Part shown: positions 60,541-64,000 of the stretch, one piece after another
Position numbering within the stretch: position 1 is the first letter of the stretch
Layout of the letters: the number at the start of each line of letters is the position of its first letter
Source: Micropterus salmoides
Taxonomy: Eukaryota > Chordata > Actinopteri > Centrarchiformes > Centrarchidae
Direction of reading: 5' to 3'
Assembly: GCF_014851395.1 (NCBI RefSeq)
Contig: NW_024040707.1
Coordinates: 4,090,349-4,154,348 of the forward strand
DNA length: 64,000 bases
Made by a program: the position numbers and the translations under genes
Notes under the pieces: model-generated
Seen by the model: only the letters and a program-made list of their open reading frames with translations
Told to the model about the DNA's origin: nothing
The model's database searches: none

Positions 60541-60955
60541 TTTTTCTCCAATCCACAGCCCACTGGTCAAACAGAGGAGCTCAATGAAATGAAGACCTGA
60601 GGCCATCTGTGTAAAGACATTAGAGAAGTTAATTCATTGTTCAGATGTATATAACTATCTTATCTGCGCCAAAAGTTGAGAATTTAAATTACACTATTCT
60701 GCAAAAATGAGGGACAAGTTTTGTAGAACTACGGCTCTGTGAGAACTACACCCTGAGTCAGGACTGGGTAAATGCATTCTTATTTCTACATTCATCACTG
60801 TCAAATGAATCTAACACTAAATACAATCAAGAGTCTTTTCTGTAAAGCTGGTGCTGTGGTGAAGAATTAAAACGTTACCTTGTTGTGATGATCAGATGAA
60901 GTTGCAGTAGCAGGTAGCAGGATGTCCTGGAAAAATGAACTCAGTCCTTATATAT
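60541..60955 (-). pseudogene. Truncated lectin copy H (exons 1-2 only)
   Basis: Minus strand: TATA box 60948-60955, exon 1 ending at 60879 with a GTAACG donor, and exon 2 at 60606-60541, exactly 66 nt as in all family members. Exon 2 begins M-A-S-G-L-H-F-I-E-L-L-C-L-T-S-G and ends W-I-G-E-K. The exon 2 donor is GCAAGT instead of GTAAGT. No lectin exons 3-7 follow before duplicated flank sequence starts. It is therefore a promoter plus signal-peptide fragment, unless it is spliced to a non-lectin exon such as the open stretch at 60046-60351. Confidence 0.75.
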
Positions 60956-61429
60956 CTTTTCTGGGTGCTTTCATTCTTTAACTTGTCTTAACGTGTCATC
61001 CCCTGGTAACAGGACACAGTCTCTTTTTTGTAATGATTATTGTTTTGGCTATTGCCACAGCCTTGAGTAATATTAAAAGGTTCCTTAAACAGTGTTAAAG
61101 TAGTTTTTAGACACATGATATGGCAGCAAAAAAGGGGATTAATAAAGTTGTTGTTCTTCTGGTTGAAAGTAGAAGTAATGTTGCTGCGGAGGAGGACTTT
61201 AGGGGTACATCCCAGTTTGATTTGTTATATGATAACTCCCAGAACACCAGTTTTTTCAAAATTCGATGTAAAAAGACTAGCCCCCTTCCTGGGTGAACAT
61301 GAACTCAAACTAATGTGCTCAAGATTAAAAGTGCGTACTGTATATTACGGAAGGCAGTATAATATCATACACTGAGTGAGATGTTTAAAGCAAAGTGTCC
61401 CCAGCGTTTAGTGTAATGTAAAATCTCAA

Positions 61430-63400
61430 CTACATACAGTATCTGTGACAAAAGAAAAAACATGTGTCTGGGTTAGGTGCTGGGACTTCGCTGCTCACTT
61501 GCATAGATTCTCCAACTCTCTCCTGCAGATATACTGGAGATGAAGGCAAATATTCCCTCATTTGGTGTTTTAATGATGGCGGAGGAGAGGGCTGTAAATT
61601 ATGCTGCTTTAAAATCTCCGATTGGTGTTTAATTGGGTTGACTGTAAAGGCGATAGGATATGACTCTCATCATTGTCTTACTCAAACTGCACGGTTTGAT
61701 GCAATTTACCAGAAGGACAAACAAACAGAAGATTTTCTCACTGGTATCACTTCATGCAGACAGCGGCAGTTTTATATGTCCAATTTTCTTTAGGGCTGGG
61801 AATCAATGCAGTACCTTTTTGGTACCAAACATAATGTTTACATAGCACAGCATATCAAAAACTGAAAGCTAGAAAAGTATGAGTGCTCAGTTTGTACTGT
61901 TCTTTAGTTAATTAGTCCTTTTTAATCCCTTTACTCATGTTCAGCTGCTTGTGTTTGGACAATATTAACATTTGAAAAGTTTGGCCACTGACAAGAATTT
62001 ACTGCAGCATTTGGAGTATGTACAGTAGCTTGTCAAAAATAAGGTGAACGGAGTAAAACAGACTACAGATGTTATTTCAATGTGTAAGACACATATTTAA
62101 TCATCATTTTGTATACGATGGTACAAAACTGTATTGTTTGTCTTCTCGGTCCCCGAAAGGTGATGATAGATCTCAAACAAGTCTTTGAGGTTTGGTGAAG
62201 TTATCTTGAACTTTAATGCTGAATATTTAAGCTAAATGGTTAAATACTGAGAAAGGATTCCAAATCATAAAGAGCAGAGTTGATACTAGATTTGGATTTG
62301 ATAAAATACTACTTTTCTGATCTTAAGCTTCACACTGAGGTTTCCTTGTATTCTGGAAACATAATACATGTAACTGTAGTTGTTGATGTGTAACTAGAAT
62401 TTATACAGAGTACAACTGCAACATATCACATGCAAAGAAGTTAATAAGGACCAAGCAAACATTAAACCCTGTTCACCGATGGCAGAGTACCAATGCTGGA
62501 TTGTGGACTGGGAAAGATGCATGGGCAACTTCCACCTGTACATTGTTGGGTTTCTTATTAATAAGCTCCTATCAGGTCAAAATGTATTTGTAATACCTTT
62601 TCTAACTCAGCTTAGTGTCTCTTGTATGAGCTTTGCGTTTTATGTTTGTGCTTGAAATACATGTAAATGTAAATCAAAATATCCTGTGTTTAAAAATGTG
62701 CTATATAAAAAGTTTTACTTACACCCACCCACTTTACAATACTATACTTGCCTCAACTCTGCACTAAAATCTTGTCTTTCAGGTCTGAGTTTTTTACAAT
62801 GTACATATATTTGCTTTTACCAAACATTTGCATTTGTTCCCTCCTGTGATGCCTCTGAATTACCTCACATGAGATTCCCTTCGACAGCATTCAAACAGCC
62901 ATTTGTTTGTGCATTTGTTAAGACTTTAAGTGCCCAGAACACTCACATTATCTTTCTGGTAGATATTTTTAATAAAAAGGTCTACATTTTGTTGTAGGGT
63001 TTATTATACAACATGAAAAACTAGACTAATGTGTTACAAAATGTGATCAATCAGCACTAGACGTGAAACAAACAGTGAGCACCCACGAAGATAGCATTGT
63101 TTTCCAAAGATGATAAATGGTACATTGGAGACAGTGTGAAAACAGTGAGTTAACACTTGGAGCTGACCCTTTGTCTGCTACGGTAACAACAAATGAAACA
63201 TTTTCATCCTCACTGTGGACCTATCTGCTTCATCCGCCAGACTTTGGTTGGGGAGCAGAGTATCATATTCCTGTATTGTTCTGTATCATATTTACTGAAG
63301 ACAAAGTTTGCACACAAGAAGAACAGGACATCATGACCGAACTGAAGCTCCATTACAATTTAGGAATACTGTCAACAGCCCTAGGTCTCACCTGTTGGGA
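61430..63400. repeat. Tandem duplication, copy 2
   Basis: Second copy of the flank seen at about 57000-58509 and 59300-59750. The offset to copy 1 falls from about 5.5 kb at the promoters to 4.4 kb past the first LINE and 3.6 kb past the second, matching the two LINE insertions in copy 1. No gene seen. Confidence 0.7.
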
Positions 63401-63417
63401 TCATGTGTTGTGTTGCA

Positions 63418-63897
63418 TTACAACCAACACTGTGTCTCACTTGGAAAATTTTGTTTTTCCATCTTTGGTAAAAAAAATTCCTCAATGGGATTGAGGAATG
63501 GAGAATATGGAGGGAGATAAACAACTAAAAAGCGTGGGTGGGCAGTGAACCAGTTACGAACCAGAGCAGCCCTGTGGAAACTTACGTTGTCCCAAATGAC
63601 AACGTACCTGAGCTGCTCTGGGCCGTCTACCTGATCTGGTGGAATGAGTGTGTTGTGTAGGGTGTCCAGGAATGTGATCAGATGGGCGGTGTTGTAGGGG
63701 CCAAGGGTAGCATGGTGATGGATGACGCAGTGGTGGGTAATCGCTGCACACATTGTGATGTTCCCTCCGCGCTGGCCAGGGACTTCAACAATGGCGCTCA
63801 GGCCGATGACATTCCTTCCCCTCGTTCGTCTTTTTGTGACCTCATCAATGAAGATGAACTGGTGCTCCACTGCAGCCACCTCTAGCTCAAGGACTCT
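63418..63897 (-). mobile_element. IS630/Tc1-mariner-type DDE transposase fragment
   Basis: A minus-strand frame preceded by a splice-like TTTCAG at 63898-63903. It contains F-I-D-E, then V-I-W-D-N-V-S-F-H-R-A, then Y-L-P-P-Y-S-P-F-L-N-P-I-E-E-F-F, the three parts of a DDE catalytic core (DDE_3 type), all with the acidic residues present. After N-P-I-E-E-F-F the text leaves the family pattern and soon stops, so the C-terminus is lost or changed. The N-terminal DNA-binding part would lie right of the window, if present. Confidence 0.72.
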
Positions 63898-63955
63898 CTG
63901 AAACACACATGACAATATCAGAAATAGACATGGAGTGGTCATTATTGTCAAGCTG

Positions 63956-63992
63956 CATAATGATTGTGCTTGAGTCAAGCACAATCATTATG
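63956..63992. repeat. Perfect 37-bp palindrome
   Basis: Two 18-base arms (CATAATGATTGTGCTTGA and its reverse complement) around a single G. It lies just upstream of the DDE transposase exon. Confidence 0.95.
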
Positions 63993-64000
63993 ATTACTAT

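Noticed and set aside
1..64000. CRISPR arrays, operons, tRNA and rRNA genes
   Set aside because: The window is eukaryotic with spliced genes; no regular spacer arrays, tRNA cloverleaf boxes or rRNA blocks were seen by eye.

Overview
The window looks like teleost fish nuclear DNA, probably from a percomorph (the fish call is firm, the percomorph call is inference). It is AT-rich, its genes are split into small exons with GT/AG introns, and it is packed with fish-type transposons: several LINE groups, DIRS, Tc1, hAT, a Ty3/Gypsy scrap and short nonautonomous elements. The host genes I can support all belong to one family: small secreted C-type lectins of the ladderlectin/nattectin-like group. 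Each has a noncoding exon 1, a signal-peptide exon 2, a 16-22 nt microexon 3, and exons 4-7 that carry one C-type lectin domain.

Layout of the main array (1-39.4 kb), with copies alternating in strand: broken copy (-) at 1-625; gene A (+) 4899-6576; wrecked copy (-) 10432-12203; broken copy (-) 15282-19014; gene B (+) 24740-26409; truncated copy (-) 31713-32832, fused head-to-head to gene C (+) 33085-34774; gene D (-) 37039-38942. A, B, C and D each encode an intact 165-residue protein, but C has lost its promoter and exon 1. Divergent neighbours face each other across mirrored upstream blocks of about 330 bp. Convergent neighbours share a 3' spacer that holds a terminal-inverted-repeat DNA element. 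Transposons later landed in these spacers: a LINE at 7.6-9.8 kb and a DIRS retrotransposon with inverted terminal repeats at 27.9-31.1 kb.

From 39.6 to 51.7 kb there is no gene I can support. This stretch holds a Tc1 remnant (43.4-44.2 kb), a second damaged DIRS element (47.3-49.7 kb), simple repeats and dispersed repeats. A second lectin block follows: gene G (-) 51904-55074, a divergent but intact member of 163 residues, and a broken copy H (-) with only exons 1-2 at 60.5-60.95 kb. Gene G's 5' flank and copy H's 5' flank form a tandem segmental duplication (about 55.4-59.8 and 60.9-63.4 kb). Copy offsets shrink across the LINE insertions, as expected if the LINEs landed after duplication. 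The right edge holds part of an IS630/Tc1-mariner-type DDE transposase and a 37-bp palindrome.

The intact lectins keep the EPN triad and the other residues expected for Ca2+ site 2, which predicts calcium-dependent binding of mannose-type sugars. They would be secreted, plausibly into plasma or mucus as pattern-recognition proteins. The array looks like a young family shaped by inverted duplication, gene conversion and transposon damage.
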